DNA of 64,000 nt from Dermanyssus gallinae (Eukaryota > Arthropoda > Arachnida > Mesostigmata > Dermanyssidae): contig QVRM01005931.1 in assembly GCA_003439945.1 (NCBI GenBank), forward strand, positions 1-64,000, given 5' to 3'. The notes beneath the pieces are model-generated. The model saw only the letters and a program-made list of their open reading frames with translations, had not been told where the DNA came from and searched no databases. Numbering within the stretch: position 1 is the first letter of the stretch; each line of letters starts with the position of its first letter. The translations under genes were made by a program, and so were the position numbers. Shown here in pieces: positions 11,831 through 23,450 of this stretch.

Positions 11831-14800
11831 AACGACACAATTAAGACATGGCAGGATGAGTGGGACGCCATCCCCCCGGAGGTCCTGGAGGATCCCTGCG
11901 CGTATTGCTGCCAGATATCAAGGCATGGATAGAGAGGCCTGGGGGAGACCTCACCTATCACCTCACCCAAATCCTCACAGGATACGGACACTTCAACTCG
12001 TATTTGTCCAGAATTGGAAAGGCTTCGTCGCCGATATGCGTGTTCTGCCAAGAGGCACATGAGGACACTCCAAGTCACACACTGCTACAGTGCTCGGCCT
12101 GGGAGGCTGCGCGGTTAAGGGCAAGCAGACCCGTCTGAGTGAAATGGGCCAGGGAGGAAGACCCACACCACGAGGTCAGCGATCCACCTCGGTCCAGCTT
12201 AATAAAGTTTACAGAATACATTGTCTCCAGTGAGCAGGCCTGGAAACTGGGAGCAGCTACGGCAAAAGAAGTTCTCCAGGAGAAACATGAAAAGTGCAAA
12301 GAAAGACAGGCACAACTGCGGCTTCAGCCCGAAAGCATCCATAGAGAAGTGCAGCTCGAAGAAAACGGGCTTGCAGGTGTTAGACAAGTGCTGGATCCTC
12401 TGGGCGACGCCAGCCAATTGATCTGAAAGGGCGCTTGCCACTTCTCCTGATAGTCCATAGTACCGTTTTTTTATGAAGATCTGGGCTATCAGAGAGTGAA
12501 GCTTAAGGGTGGACGTGCGTTTAGTGGGTATGGGTCTCAACGGAGTATCATCCAACCATTGGGGTCGAGTCCCACACTGCTAGAGATAGAGACTCGTAGC
12601 GATAGTGCGTAACTGCATTTAATACCTCCTCCACAAAAAAGATATAGATATATAGTTATTCTGTAGTTATTCTGCCTTTTTTCCTACATAGTTGTGCAAA
12701 ATCTACATTTGCTTGAGAACCAGTCAACGCATGAAGGAACCGATCATACCGGCGTATTCGGCGGAAAACTGCACAACGGAGGACACTTCGCTAGCTTGCG
12801 CAGCGAAGAGTGAATAACCAGATTATAGAAAGTCATACAAAGTCAATATGTTGTTATATCTTACGTTAGCGCTTTTTTTTGTAGAACTCGGCAAGAGAAT
12901 AATAGGAGGGGCGGAATCGTTTTGGCAAAAAAATACGGTTCTGAACGTGAAAGCTTTAACGTAAAACATAATAACTATGACTGTCGAAAAGCTTAGTTAC
13001 TTGACAACTACGTAACGTAGCACCATCATTTTGATATGAAAATGGTGGGCATTAAATTTGCTATTGTATAAGAGTATTCTTTTGGGCGTACATGTTTGGT
13101 CGCAATGGAAACATTTTACGATTTTTCACAAAAAAACGTCAACTTAACATATTGATATTGTATGACTTTCCTTAATCTGGTTATTCGCTTTTCGCTATAC
13201 AAGCTAGTGAAGTGTCTTCCATTGTGCTGATAAGTTTCCGCCGGTATAATCGGTTCTTTCATGCATTGACTGGTTTTCCCACAAATGTAGATTTCGCACA
13301 TCTATGTAGGAGAAAAAGGCAGAATAACTACTTTTATTAATTTCACTCTCTCTCCTAAATAAGACGTTTTCGCCCCCTCCTTCCAATTGTTTTCTTGCCG
13401 AGTTCTACCAAACCTCGAAACAAGTACATATGAATGACCCTGTATATATATATATATATATATATAGACGGAGAGAGAGAGAGAGAGCATGTCGACATAT
13501 ATACGTATATAAAGAGCATGTCGACGGAACGGAGTGATGGTTATGGCATGCGACTTTGACACTGGGGGCTGGAGTTTCATACCGGTACGACTTCAAAGTG
13601 TTTTTTTCAAGATTTGCTTATTTGGGGAGAGCTTGCCGTCTGCATTGAGGTTTCCGAGATGTCCATCACACGAGTTGTCTTGTAGATTACTCCCCTTCCC
13701 CGATTTTCCCGCTTTTTGTGGACAATCTCGCATTAATTATATAGCAAACTCTAACAGCTCGATACTCACAGACTGGTCTTGCCATAAATTGTCTTCGGCT
13801 TTTCGAGTTTGAGGGCAATCAGCGCTTTCTTATTGTTCTCGAAATCCTGAGGCTGCATTTCTTCAATATACTCCCGGATGTAGCCATTAAGAAATGTATC
13901 GATTCGGCTAGACAAATATACAGGATTCCGTTCTGACTGAATCATCAAACGAAAGCCTGAAACACATGTTCAGAATTGAGTGGCATTTCCATCATAGTTA
14001 CAGTTCTTGAAAACACAAATCTAATAATCATTGTGATACAGTGTCAAGTTATTCAAGCTTCTGTACACACACATTTTTCACGTACAATTTTCTACACTTT
14101 ATTCACAATACTTGATATTTGGATTTACGATTTGTGTACATCAAACACATAGACAACTCTACAGAGGAATGTCTCCGTCAGCTTCATTGACTTGTGTTCC
14201 TTCGGAAAGCGCAGGTTTGGCCTTACATCTATACATATAATATCTAAAGCCAAAACGATTCGCTCATTTAAGATGAAATCTAGAGACCTGTTCTTGACTG
14301 CTCTGCTGGACGCCAAGAACGTTTTTAACAGTCCTTCGTGGAAAACTAGTCTAGACGCGCTCAGACGTAAGATTTCACCTTAAATTATCAGCCTGATCTT
14401 AGATTATCTGAATTTCGGTTCGCTGCGAGGGCAAGGGGTTCCCTGTGACCGCGGGGTTCTACAAAGATCCATACTGGGGCGGCTGCCGTAGAATCTGGCA
14501 TACGATGGAGAACTCGGACTCAGAAACCTCTTTCTCTCTTGTCAGACGACCTTGAGATAAAGATGGTGAAGACAGCAAGCTACTTTGAACCTTACCTAGA
14601 CCAAGGTATCACCAATAACTTCCACATCAAACAGGCAGTAGCAATGGCAACGAAGGTCGCGGCTAACATCGTTCGAAGGTCTAAGGAGGAAAATACAAAG
14701 TCAAGACAAAAATATGATTTATGATGTCAATCGGAGAATCTATTACACTGCTGGGTACGGCCCCAGCGTGACCCATGCATGTAAGTTCCTTCTAGAGAAA

Positions 14801-16332
14801 CCGGATCCTGCTTAAAAGAACGCATCTTGCCGTTGCATTAAGGATCCCGCAGGCATACAAGGCGGTTGTCATTCCGGCTGCGCTAGTGCTGGCAGGCACT
14901 GTTCCTGTGTGATACCTAAAAATTGATAAGCGCGAGCAACTATGGCATTACCCATGGCTTGGAAAAGCCGATAAAGCCAGAAAAGAAACGCAGGCTCGAC
15001 GGCAAGCCTAACGAGACGGTCAGGGGTATCATCCCGTCACTCACTATATCATCTTGTCCGTTAAAAAGGGAAACGAGCGTGCCAGAGAAGCGCTGACTAT
15101 TACATGACGCAATTTCTGACAAGACACGCCGATTTCCAGATGCATTTACATAGGACCCAAAAGCACCAGAACAGGAGTCGGTGACGGTACCTTTTACACA
15201 TTCTTCGTCCGTGAGACACTGGAGCCGACCAGGGATAGGTCGACAGACCCAAAGGTGGAGGAGGCACTTCGAGAAGGCATTAAAGGATTCGCATGCTACA
15301 TATGTGGCTCGATCAAATGAAAGGGAAAAGAGGAGATCACTGGTCAAAGGGAATTGAGGAATTGAGAAGAATATTGAGAAAGAGGGCCAATCTCTGAACG
15401 GCACGGATTTGGCGACCCTTTAGACAGCAGGAAGATGCTTAAGGAAGACCGGTTTCACCGGCTAAGGAACAAAGCGTGTCTGGTGAAGTGGGAAACGCGG
15501 AACGAATGACCACGGTCGTTCGATCCGATTGATACCCGTCACAGCTCCTATCAGTTCGTAGCACTATTAAGTGGAGATGCGGGCTAACGGGGTGTGAAGC
15601 TTAAGGGAGGAAATACTTTTGGTGGGTATGGGACTCGACGGAACAAGATTCAGGCGTTGGAACCGAGTCCCACACAACGTGGGCAGGCTACAATGCCACG
15701 TCCGTTGCGTCAATGCGTAAATGCATTCACCCAATTTCACAAAAAAATGCTTCGTTAACTTTTCTGGGACCTTGTGAACAGAAGTGTGACGATATGATCT
15801 TTTCGATAAAATGCTTCAGTGTAATGTCGTTCTCAGGGATTATCGTCATTCTACATGGTTTAATATCAACAAGCTAAAACGGATGAAAATTAGCTAATTG
15901 TCTCTTGGTAAGGCATCTGTGTCAATTTATATCCAACGATGACATTAGTATCCCTAAAAGGTTCTTCTGGGCACCCTGATAATGCAATCTCTAGATAATA
16001 TAGAGTTGAGTCATGTAACTTGGCGTGAATTACTGTTTTGAAAGTGAACATAAAGTAAAAACGCATTATATCGAAGCATTCGATGTTTTTTTTTAATTAT
16101 GCCAACCTATACCTCGTAAATAGATTGTTTGCTCGTTATAGTTCTCGTTCGTATTATTTGTACAGTTTGGTTGCATATAGTTGGTAGCGTAGATTCTAGT
16201 AGTTTGAACAGCACAACAATTAGGGATTCTGGAGTCTTGTTTTTAAAATCGAAATTGTTTTGCCGGCACGCACTTTACGGACGGTAGATAGCAGGTAATA
16301 TAGAATCTCCTTAGGCAATTATACTTTATGCC

Positions 16333-16377
<45 letters not shown>

Positions 16378-19300
16378 CTACAGGTAATATGTATATATGA
16401 CAGAGTATGACTATTTTGTGTGTCCTGTGTATGAAATGCGTTTTACATGCAGTTTTCCTTCCTTGGATCTAATTTTTTGCCTGAGTTTTCACATACCGAA
16501 ACAGTCGTGCATTCTTCTAGCTCGAGCCGACACGATATAACCGAGCTGTTCCTTTGTCCTCAGTACATTAAAGCACGGCTCCTTAATGATCTGACAGAAG
16601 AGATCGTTGAGTGCCGCTGTCCGAAGCTCTTGCGTGCTGAGCAAGCCAATCTGAAAGTAGGCCAGCACTGCATTCGTCGAATGGACTTCATTGTATCGGT
16701 CCAGCTGATAAATCTCCCCAGAGGCCAGTTTGTACTCGCGCATGTTCGGAGTTTCTTCAAAGGTCAGCGTTTTGCCTGCGAGAAAGCATGTCGACCATCC
16801 GACAACACAGCGCATTTAATGCCTATCAAATAAAACTTACGCAAATGATGTTATCTAGCAATAAAAATGATAGATCAATATGTGCTTAGGTGTTCAAGGG
16901 GCATATAAAGATGTTAAAAGTCTGCTCAAAGTAGTTTTAGTGAATTGGGGTTTCTGCCAGAAGAATGTGAAAAATATTCAAATAGTTGACACAATGCACC
17001 TCAAGCTACCGCAGTAATTCCAAGAGCTATTTAAATCTAGGCAGTCAATACTGATATCTTAAATTGTTTGATTTCTACTGATTTCTCGCTGTGCCATACC
17101 AACGAGGTTACCAGCCGACACCTAACACCTTAGTTGCCTCTCTCAATGTGCTGCCTTTTGCTGGCTCATCTAAAATTAGATGTCGGCGACCACATGCGTA
17201 ATACATACGTAAGAAATACGTTTAGAAACAAAGTAACGTGTTCTCAATGTGATGCCGATATATTGCTGTCACGTATGGATGTCATTCTATAAACGAGATG
17301 TTGACCTTTTGCAGAGCGTGCAGGATAAGTTTGTGAAACGAGTTGCTCGCCGGTGTTGTCTACCACGCGAGCGTATCACATTGCCTAGTGTTAGTGAATA
17401 TCAATCCCATGCCGATTACCGCATGTTTAAACAACTAGCGCGTTACCTTTAGTTAACTTATTACTAGGTATTTTGTTCTAAGACCAAATAATCTCCGGAG
17501 CGGCGTTTCCATCCACCGCCACAAGATTGCTCGGGTGGACGTTGTGAACAACACATTTGCCTGGAGGATTGCACGTCGTTCACAGATTCAAAACGACTTT
17601 GCTTCTATTGTAATACCCCTTTTTCAATAAAGGTGATATGATATGATATCATTAGTAAGGGTTTGAAGCGGCTCACAAGCACCAACCGCAGAAATTTAGT
17701 CCTAGCCGCAGAAAACATTGAACTGAAGGATATCTGTTCGGAGAAGGTCTGCGTGTTCAAAATACCTTCGAAAATAGTAAGGTCTTGTGCGTTGCAGAAG
17801 TAGTGACAAACTTTCTGATGGCAGTGACGTTTAATAACGATGCAAAAACTTGAGGTCTCCCATGGCGTTTGTCTGGGTTGTTCTTTAAATACCACACTGC
17901 AAACAGCTTAGGGCGTCCCTTTCAAGAAATGTTTCTGCCAATTTAGCGGTGACAGGTTTGAGTACCGCATAGAACACCCACATAGAACCGTATCAAAGCC
18001 GGAACCCTCAGAACTGGCCCCTTAGTGAAAACTGGTAGAAAGCAACTTTTTGGACTATGGACAATTTTGCAGACGGGCCTGAAGTCCTATCAGCAATGCA
18101 AGACAAGCGTCCCCAAGACTTTCCCAATGTCCAAATGGCATGATCCGAGGCCGAGTCGTCTTAAAGACTCTTAAAAGCCCGTAGCATTATAAAAAGAGAA
18201 CCTGCTATTCAAGGTTAAGCTACTTGTTGCTGGCTTACACTGATATATGCGTTTTTGTGTAGGCAGACCCTGATTTCGAAATGGAAGCTATTGCGGCCAC
18301 TAGAGAACTTCTTCTGCGCTGCGAGCTAATAGTCCGGCCGGATACGCTGACCTTGTTGAAGGTTCCGCTTTTTAAAGAGGTGCTTCGTGGGGCACTTAAC
18401 GCGTAAACACAAGAAGCGGCGATTATGTGGGGACATTTGCTATTAATAGGTGCCCACTGTGGAAGGTTGTGCTCCGCTCTTCCATAGGAGTTGCAAGAAT
18501 AGCTCTCAAGGCATAACACAAAATTATCATGAACGCTCTCGCAAGTCTGCGCAAAATCGGCGTACATGTCAAAGAGGACGCAAGCCTCTCTTCCTGTACG
18601 CCACGGGGACATCGAGCTATTGGTTACGGCCAGTTTGGCCATTCCTAGTCTGGCAGTAACATTTTATTTCCAATCGGAACTAACAAGAGCCTTGCTTATG
18701 GTGGATACACGTAGACATTACGAGGTGGGAGAATATCTCGCAGAGATACGAATAACTCGACCTAACAAAGCCACCGCTTGATAAAGTTAAAAGACAGCCG
18801 GGGTGGTCAGACTCCATCCAGACCAAACAGCTTAAGCGCTTCTAGATGAACCACCAAGTTAAACCACCAATCCTACCATATTCCGAGAGGTATTAGGGCC
18901 GCAGCAGTTTCCTGGCTAAATAAAATTTCCTCGGCAAGTGCCGTCATGGCACCAACGTCTACGCTATGAAAGGCCCTGTTTATACGGCCACATCAGCTCA
19001 CGAAAAATAGTCGACGGCACACTTAAATTAACCTTATATTAGCTAGAACCCTCCTACATCAAACATGAGCTAATTACGCCGGTCACGCTACCGCCGCGAG
19101 GAACAGGCAAAACTTAGACGCATTTCAACCAGCGGCGTCCGAGTCACTTCTACGGCTAAATCCCCTAGAAGGGTTGGCTTGACGGCTCATTTATAACAAT
19201 GGCGACCGCTGAGCAAGGGAATCTGTTAAAGAACCCCCTGTAGATCCATGTTCAAAGAGGAAATGCAGCAGTCCTCATTGGGACTATGAAAAAATGGCCT

Positions 19301-19544
19301 CTCCACTAACGCTGACGGCAAGGGACTGGGGGTCCATTGACCTTACGGAGTTTATGTGATATACACTTGTAAAAAACGCGTATTTATTTATCAGGAATTA
19401 TATAAATCATCTGACGAGACGGACAGAACTGCTAAAAAAAGCAACGAAAAAAGAGAAATCAAGCTAATTTGTGTAACTTTTTAAAGACCAAAGAACACGG
19501 TACGATGCATTTTATACGAATCATTCAATGTATATAACGTTACG

Positions 19545-19598
<54 letters not shown>

Positions 19599-20067
19599 GT
19601 TTTAGGAATACTTGAATCGCGATATGTGGAATTGTAGAGCTCGTTAAAGCAGATGTTTTTTGCAATGGAACATAGTCTCTGAGGAGTCTTGTTTCGGAGT
19701 GAGAGTGAAATTACTACAATTTGTGACACTGATGTTTTTGCTCGACAAAGGAGCTCAAAATATTGAATGGCGAGGCAACTAGTTCTTTTATACAGGAACT
19801 AAGCACACCGTCGTGTTCGTGAGAAAATTCTGAAGAACATATAAGGCCACCGAAGAAGATGCGACATGGTCGCTTAGAAGATAATTTGCCAAAAATGAAG
19901 TAGTTTATTAGCTTTCACGCCAAAATACCCCAAAATCATTACCATAATCATATTTCACTCTCACTCCGAAACAAGACTTCTCAGAGACTATGTTCTATCG
20001 GAAAAAACATCTGCTTTAACGAGCTTTACAATTCCATATATCGCGCTTAAAATATTCCTGAAACACC

Positions 20068-20124
<57 letters not shown>

Positions 20125-22480
20125 CGTAACGTTATATGCATTGAATGATTCGTATAAAATGCATCGTACCGTGTTCTTTGATCTTTAAAAAAACACAAGT
20201 TAGCTTGATTTCTCTTTTTTGTTTGCTATAGCAGTTCTGTCCGTCTCGTCAAATGATTTATATAATTCCTGATAAATAAATAAGCGTATTTATATATATG
20301 CAGACATTAGGGGCCAAATGCGACTCACATTTTAAAATATTGCTGACAGTCTCTCCCATCTTCCGAGCCTCATCAGCCGTCATATTTCCATGTACAAGAA
20401 TTTCGATGTACACTTTCTTGAGAATTTCCTGCAGAAACTTTTCGCAGCGTTCAGCTGTGCAGTTCTTGTCAATGACTGCCAGAATTTGGTCGTAGCTCCA
20501 GAAATGCTCCGAGAGTGCCATCTCAGCATAATACAATACCTGCTGATTAGGCTGTTCTGCGGCAAAGTTCTTAAGCTGGCGAACGTACCTCTCCTTGAGA
20601 ACTTGAAAACGCGTCGCATCAATCTTGAAGTCAACGAGGCGTTCGCACACCTTCTCGAGTATATGCTGCTGGCGTTCGTTGTATCCGTGAATTTCAATTA
20701 GAAGTCCGTACGTGGTCTCCTCGATATCGTAGAAACTGCCAGCCAGTTGGGCGGGGTAAAAATACTCGCTATTGGCGTCCCGGAAGCATACGACTGCCAT
20801 ATGTGTCAAACATTCATTCGTGGGGCTCTGGTACACAATCGGTGAGCGAAGCTCGAAAAGGGCGCTACTTTTCGGAAGATTGTACTCCTTGTCCTGCATG
20901 TACCACAGGCGATAGTAGGGCTTGTTGACGAGCATGGATGGTGCTTTCGTATACTTGGTGTCTTCTGGGGCCAAGGTAAAGTTCTTCGGTATAAACTCGT
21001 TCGGCGGCGGGAGCCGCAGCTCTGGATGTGATTTTAGGCTTTTCCAGGTCGCAATCGTTTTTTCCGGAATGGGTTCTACCGCGTACTCTACCGAATAGTA
21101 TTTCTCTACCTGGTCGGTTTTACCACGAAACGAGTCGGAGACGAGAAAGATTCGAACGTTGTCAGGAACAAGCCGATTCACTAGGTCCGAAATCAGTTCG
21201 GGTTTGTACTCTTCTAGAATGTTTGAGCCACAGAGAACATCCTTCCAGTCGTAGATGTGTAAAGCACCAGTAAGGGCGCTCACATAGTTAATTGGCGTTT
21301 CCTTCGACTTGAAGCGAAAATGTATATTGCCAATGTTCCTCAGTTCGTCGAATATCGAATTTTGTGGCCCCTTCTCGCGGAGCATATTGAGGTATTGAAA
21401 TACGAGCGTAGCAATCTCATCTGTGTGATCGAGGCCTTCTGGCGAAAGGTCCATTGAAATCGTGAAGAAGCTAAAACCGCGAGCGATCGACCTAAACTGG
21501 CCCGACAAGGATGTAAGCCAGCCTTTTTTCTTTAGATGCGACAGCAGGCTTCCCTCACCCTCATGACCAACCAAATGGCTCAAGTAGTAGCCAGGGTTCG
21601 AGCGGTAATGTTCGCGCAAGTCGGGAACAGGAAAGGTCAGTCCCATCCGGCGAAGATCCTTGACGGGAACGATTCGAACCAGTACGCCAAGCTCGCGTTC
21701 CGTATAGGGTTTCTCTGGCCATACGGGGGCGGTGGCAGGCTTCTTGGGGAGCCGGCCAAAAAGCTCAATGGCCATATCCGCTAGTTCATCAAGACTCTCC
21801 TTGCCGAGCAGGCAAACACTCATCAGACCCGGAAGATACCATTTGCCATGAAAGTCTAGTAGAGCCTTTCGAAGGTCGATTCCTTCCCGCTTCGGGATCG
21901 CGCACAGCGTGTCACGGTTACCTGTCGTGAACTTGAAGAAGTCATGGTCGGGGTTGCCCGTGACTGCCTCGACCCTCAGCACACGCCGGGCGTCGAGCTT
22001 AATGTTCTTCTCGTACTCGCTGTGCACGGCGTTCACTTCACGATCAGTGCAGTCTTGATCAAACAGCGGCTCGTAGAAGAACTGCGCAAAGATATCGACG
22101 GCTTCCTTAAAGTTTCCTGGTGTCACGTCGAAGTAGTAGCAGGTTTGGTCGCGTGTCGTGCACGCGTTCGAGCGCCCGCCATGCTCCGACAGGTAGGCGC
22201 GGTAGTAGTTCTCTTTAGGGTACTTCTTGGTGCCGAGAAAGAGCATATGCTCGCAGAAGTGGGCCAGTCCCAGGACGAGGCGGGGATCCGACATCGAGCC
22301 GACTTGAACGCTTAGCGACGCTGCCGATTTGTCTGTCGTCGGGTCGGAGACGAGCAGCACTTTGAGGCCATTCTCCAGCTGCAATCCTCGGTATTCGTTC
22401 TTGTCGGACTCACTCTTCACCACAGCGTGGGTCGAAGCGATTCGGGGCGAGCGAATTTCGACTTTTCGAGACGCCGCCAT
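7696..22480 (-). CDS. IDE: Insulin-degrading enzyme paralogue A (four coding exons)
   Basis: M16 zinc metalloprotease that degrades insulin-like and amyloidogenic peptides inside its two-bowl catalytic chamber. Exons on the minus strand are 22480-20329, 16775-16497, 13956-13770 and 7978-7696, all with GT-AG junctions and phases 1, 1, 2; the joined frame is 966 codons plus stop, close to human IDE read from its internal Met42. The zinc site HFCEH is at residues 74-78 and the third ligand Glu155 lies 81 residues after the first His, the same spacing as human His108 to Glu189. The C-terminal half keeps the LRTKEQLGY motif that binds the substrate backbone. The start is the ATG at 22480; there is no mitochondrial presequence. 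Beside Glu155 the usual His is Tyr (SEYEKN). Introns hold LINE remnants and palindromic elements. The family call is secure; activity is inferred. Confidence 0.95.
8166..9500. other. IDE-A intron 3, anonymous part
   Basis: Contains a short (CA)n run near 8375-8390 and possibly the degraded C-terminal end of the LINE that lies at 9.6-11.1 kb. No conserved motif is clear. Confidence 0.35.
9500..11124 (-). mobile_element. R1/jockey-like LINE remnant (endonuclease to RT)
   Basis: Minus-strand fragments occur in the right order: an endonuclease C terminus (GLHVDLMICNELMALL, then LTAEENLTKHNCFEYII, like the SDH.YI motif), KIKLAKVPGPDVIPPMAVKV (the RT N-terminal K..GPD motif), LMSDAQYGFCKHWRD, and AEWIKEVGLAFAPEKSEGIP with IVKYLGVQF. 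The element has many stops and is interrupted by an (AT)n tract at 10283. Dead copy inside IDE-A intron 3. Confidence 0.75.
10283..10311. repeat. (AT)n microsatellite
   Basis: Interrupts the LINE RT remnant at 9.5-11.1 kb. Confidence 0.95.
11097..11783. mobile_element. Palindromic TA-flanked element, copy 1
   Basis: The two ends are near-perfect inverted repeats of about 250 nt: AGGGTATTACAGGAATATTT at the left and AAATATTCCTGTAATACCCT at the right, with further matches such as CACAAATTGTAGTAATTTAACTC and CACGAACACGG. TA-rich DNA flanks both ends. There is no coding capacity, so this is a MITE or fold-back element. A second copy lies at 19594-20069. Confidence 0.8.
11782..11831. repeat. Compound (TA)n(GA)n microsatellite
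   Basis: Abuts the right end of palindromic element copy 1. Confidence 0.95.
11856..12625 (+). mobile_element. LINE C-terminal fragment and 3' UTR
   Basis: Plus-strand frame: DLTYHLTQILTGYGHFNSYL, SPICVFCQEAHEDTPSHTLL (zinc knuckle C-x2-C, H, C), then SSEQAWKLGAATAKEVLQEK, as at the C terminus of R1-like LINEs. The following untranslated part has TTTAGTGGGTATGGGTCTC and AGTCCCACAC before CCTCC and an A-rich end; the same 3' UTR recurs at 15.6, 54.9 and 58.0 kb. Confidence 0.8.
12655..13447. mobile_element. Second fold-back element
   Basis: A left arm of about 200 nt (from 12663) is repeated in inverse at 13145-13335: shared words include AGTTATTCTGCC, ATCTACATTTG, CCAGTCAA.GCATGAA and CGAATAACCAGATTA. 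A further word, GTAGAACTCGGCAAG, occurs at 12887 and in inverse at about 13400. The right end reads GACCCTGTA next to (TA)n, resembling the end of the other palindromic family. Confidence 0.7.
13442..13487. repeat. Compound (TA)n(GA)n microsatellite
   Basis: Abuts the right end of the second fold-back element; same two-part structure as at 11.8 kb. Confidence 0.95.
13770..13956 (-). CDS. IDE: IDE-A exon 3
   Basis: 187-nt exon with acceptor TTTCAG and donor GTGAGT. It encodes GFRLMIQSERNPVYLSSRID and the following helix, ending KLEKPKTIYGKTSL. It aligns without gaps to the matching exons of B and C. Confidence 0.93.
14192..15745 (+). mobile_element. LINE RT remnant with conserved 3' UTR
   Basis: Broken plus-strand frames give LLDAKNVFNSPSWKTSLDAL (RT motif A), GVPCDRGVLQRSILGRLP (GVPQGSVLGP motif) and YDGELGLR. 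The 3' end contains TTTTGGTGGGTATGGGACTC, CGAGTCCCACAC and an A-rich terminus near 15745, matching the LINE tail at 12.5 kb. Lies within IDE-A intron 2. Confidence 0.7.
16337..16373. repeat. (AT)n microsatellite
   Basis: In IDE-A intron 2, about 120 nt from exon 2. Confidence 0.95.
16497..16775 (-). CDS. IDE: IDE-A exon 2
   Basis: 279-nt exon bounded by acceptor CAG (16778-16776) and donor GTATGT. It begins KTLTFEETPN and contains EPCFNVLRTKEQLGYIV, whose Arg and Tyr bind the peptide substrate in human IDE. Length and phases match copies B and C. Confidence 0.93.
17249..17652 (+). mobile_element. LINE 3' end with short tandem tail
   Basis: Encodes the C terminus of a jockey/CR1-like polyprotein: FYKRDVDLLQSVQDKFVKRV, then after a small break RPNNLRSGVSIHRHKIARVD and FASIVIPLFQ with a stop. 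It ends CAATAAAGGTGATATGATATGATAT, a tandem 5-bp tail typical of these LINEs. IDE-A intron 1. Confidence 0.8.
17920..19370. other. Degenerate TE-like region in IDE-A intron 1
   Basis: GC content rises and broken frames occur on both strands, for example ADPDFEMEAIAATRELLLRC on the plus strand. It resembles eroded LINE coding DNA but no diagnostic motif survives. Confidence 0.3.
19548..19594. repeat. (TA)n microsatellite
   Basis: Left flank of palindromic element copy 2. Confidence 0.95.
19594..20069. mobile_element. Palindromic TA-flanked element, copy 2
   Basis: Starts AGGGTGTTTTAGGAATACTT and ends in the inverse. Internal words TAGAGCTCGTTAAAGCAGAT, CACAAATTGTAGTAATTT and ACACCGTCGTGTTCGTGAG match copy 1 at 11.1 kb. 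Flanked on both sides by (TA)n, suggesting TA-target insertion. Confidence 0.8.
20071..20121. repeat. (TA)n microsatellite
   Basis: Right flank of palindromic element copy 2. Confidence 0.95.
20329..22480 (-). CDS. IDE: IDE-A exon 1 (catalytic N-terminal half and most of the third domain)
   Basis: Single 2152-nt exon encoding 717 residues, from the ATG to the donor GTGAGT at 20328-20323 (phase 1). It holds the HFCEH zinc site, the third ligand Glu155 and the GHEGEGSLL exosite segment. The last residues, GNMTADEARKMGETVSNILK, are almost the same in copies B and C. Confidence 0.95.
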
Positions 22481-22557
22481 TCGTGGAGCCAGCGGGGACT
22501 GGTTTAGGGGTTAGACCGGGCGTTCGCCGTCACCGACGTCGCTTCTGCCGTTGTCGT

Positions 22558-22590
22558 ACCGCTTCTGCCAGACCGAATGACGCGTCTGCG
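22558..22590 (-). promoter_or_regulatory. 5' leader block shared with IDE-B
   Basis: About 110 nt upstream of the IDE-A ATG the minus strand reads GCAGACGCGTC then, after a short diverged stretch, CAGAAGCGGTA. The same pair of words lies about 100 nt upstream of the IDE-B ATG. It is probably 5' UTR or proximal promoter carried along in the duplication. Confidence 0.45.
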
Positions 22591-23100
22591 AGTGCTGCTG
22601 GAACAGAAACAGAACACTTGTGAAAAGGGCGTCCGAGACAAAGCGATCAGCCCGCTAGCCACGAACCAGGTGGAGTCCGAAAAATAGGCGCTCTGCAATT
22701 AGTAGTATAGGGAAGAGTACACGGACGCATAGAAAACCACAGCAACCAGCATCGACGGCCTAAAGCAAACAACGGAAACATTGCAAATTACAAATGGCTC
22801 AATTAACAGTAGGGCTTACAGGTCGGTTTTAGCGGGAAAACAGCTAAGGCGACTTTGAAAAATGTATACTATGACGATCGCACAGAGCGCGACGGCAAAT
22901 GCTGTCTTTGAAAATATTTTTGACCGGCGTCAATCTTTCGGGTCTCGCCCGCCCCGTGGTTACGCCCAGTTACCCCCGTAAGTTACCCCAACTGCATTGG
23001 TATCGTTAGCTGTATTCCTAAGTAATCTCTTTCACAGGTGTTATCGGCTCTAGAGCTCGCAGGCTCAGCATGCTCGACACTTAGTCACCAACTGTCTCAG

Positions 23101-23450
23101 AGTCCCAGAAGGGCAAACCTATAACTTACTACCACTGCAATCACGTTAAATATCACAAAGTAGCTAAGTGGTGATCGTATTCTTTTAAAAAATACAGTCC
23201 ATAGTGTTTGGCAAATGTCGACACAGTCGGCTATTGCACTCGCCAAGGGAATGCGCAAAACTGAGGCGGACCTGATTATTTGAACACGAGAATTGAGTCA
23301 ATCTCTCTCAGATCATGCGAGCTAGAGTTCCAGACAGAAGATCCTATCATTCACTGCCATCACGATCACGTTGAACACACACAAAAAAAACCAGCTAAAT
23401 GACAATCTACTATTATTTTGAAAATGACAGCAGTCCATGGTACCTGACAT
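23101..23450 (+). repeat. Diverged tandem duplication upstream of IDE-A
   Basis: Two units about 225 nt apart share, in order, CACTGC.ATCACG, a GTTAA/GTTGAA A-rich stretch, AGCTAA, TTTAAAA/TTTGAAAA and CAGTCCAT. A weaker echo (GTAGCTAAGCGAGTAATCG) lies at 23873. Confidence 0.4.

Larger units (their letters stand above)
19378..20290. mobile_element. 0.9-kb palindrome in IDE-A intron 1
   Basis: Outer arms of about 170 nt (19378-19548 and 20122-20290) are nearly identical inverted repeats, with words such as TTATCAGGAATTATATAAAT, GACGAGACGGACAGAACTGC and CGGTACGATGCATTTTATAC. Inside them lie (TA)n tracts and palindromic element copy 2. The right arm ends about 40 nt from the exon 1 donor. Confidence 0.8.
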
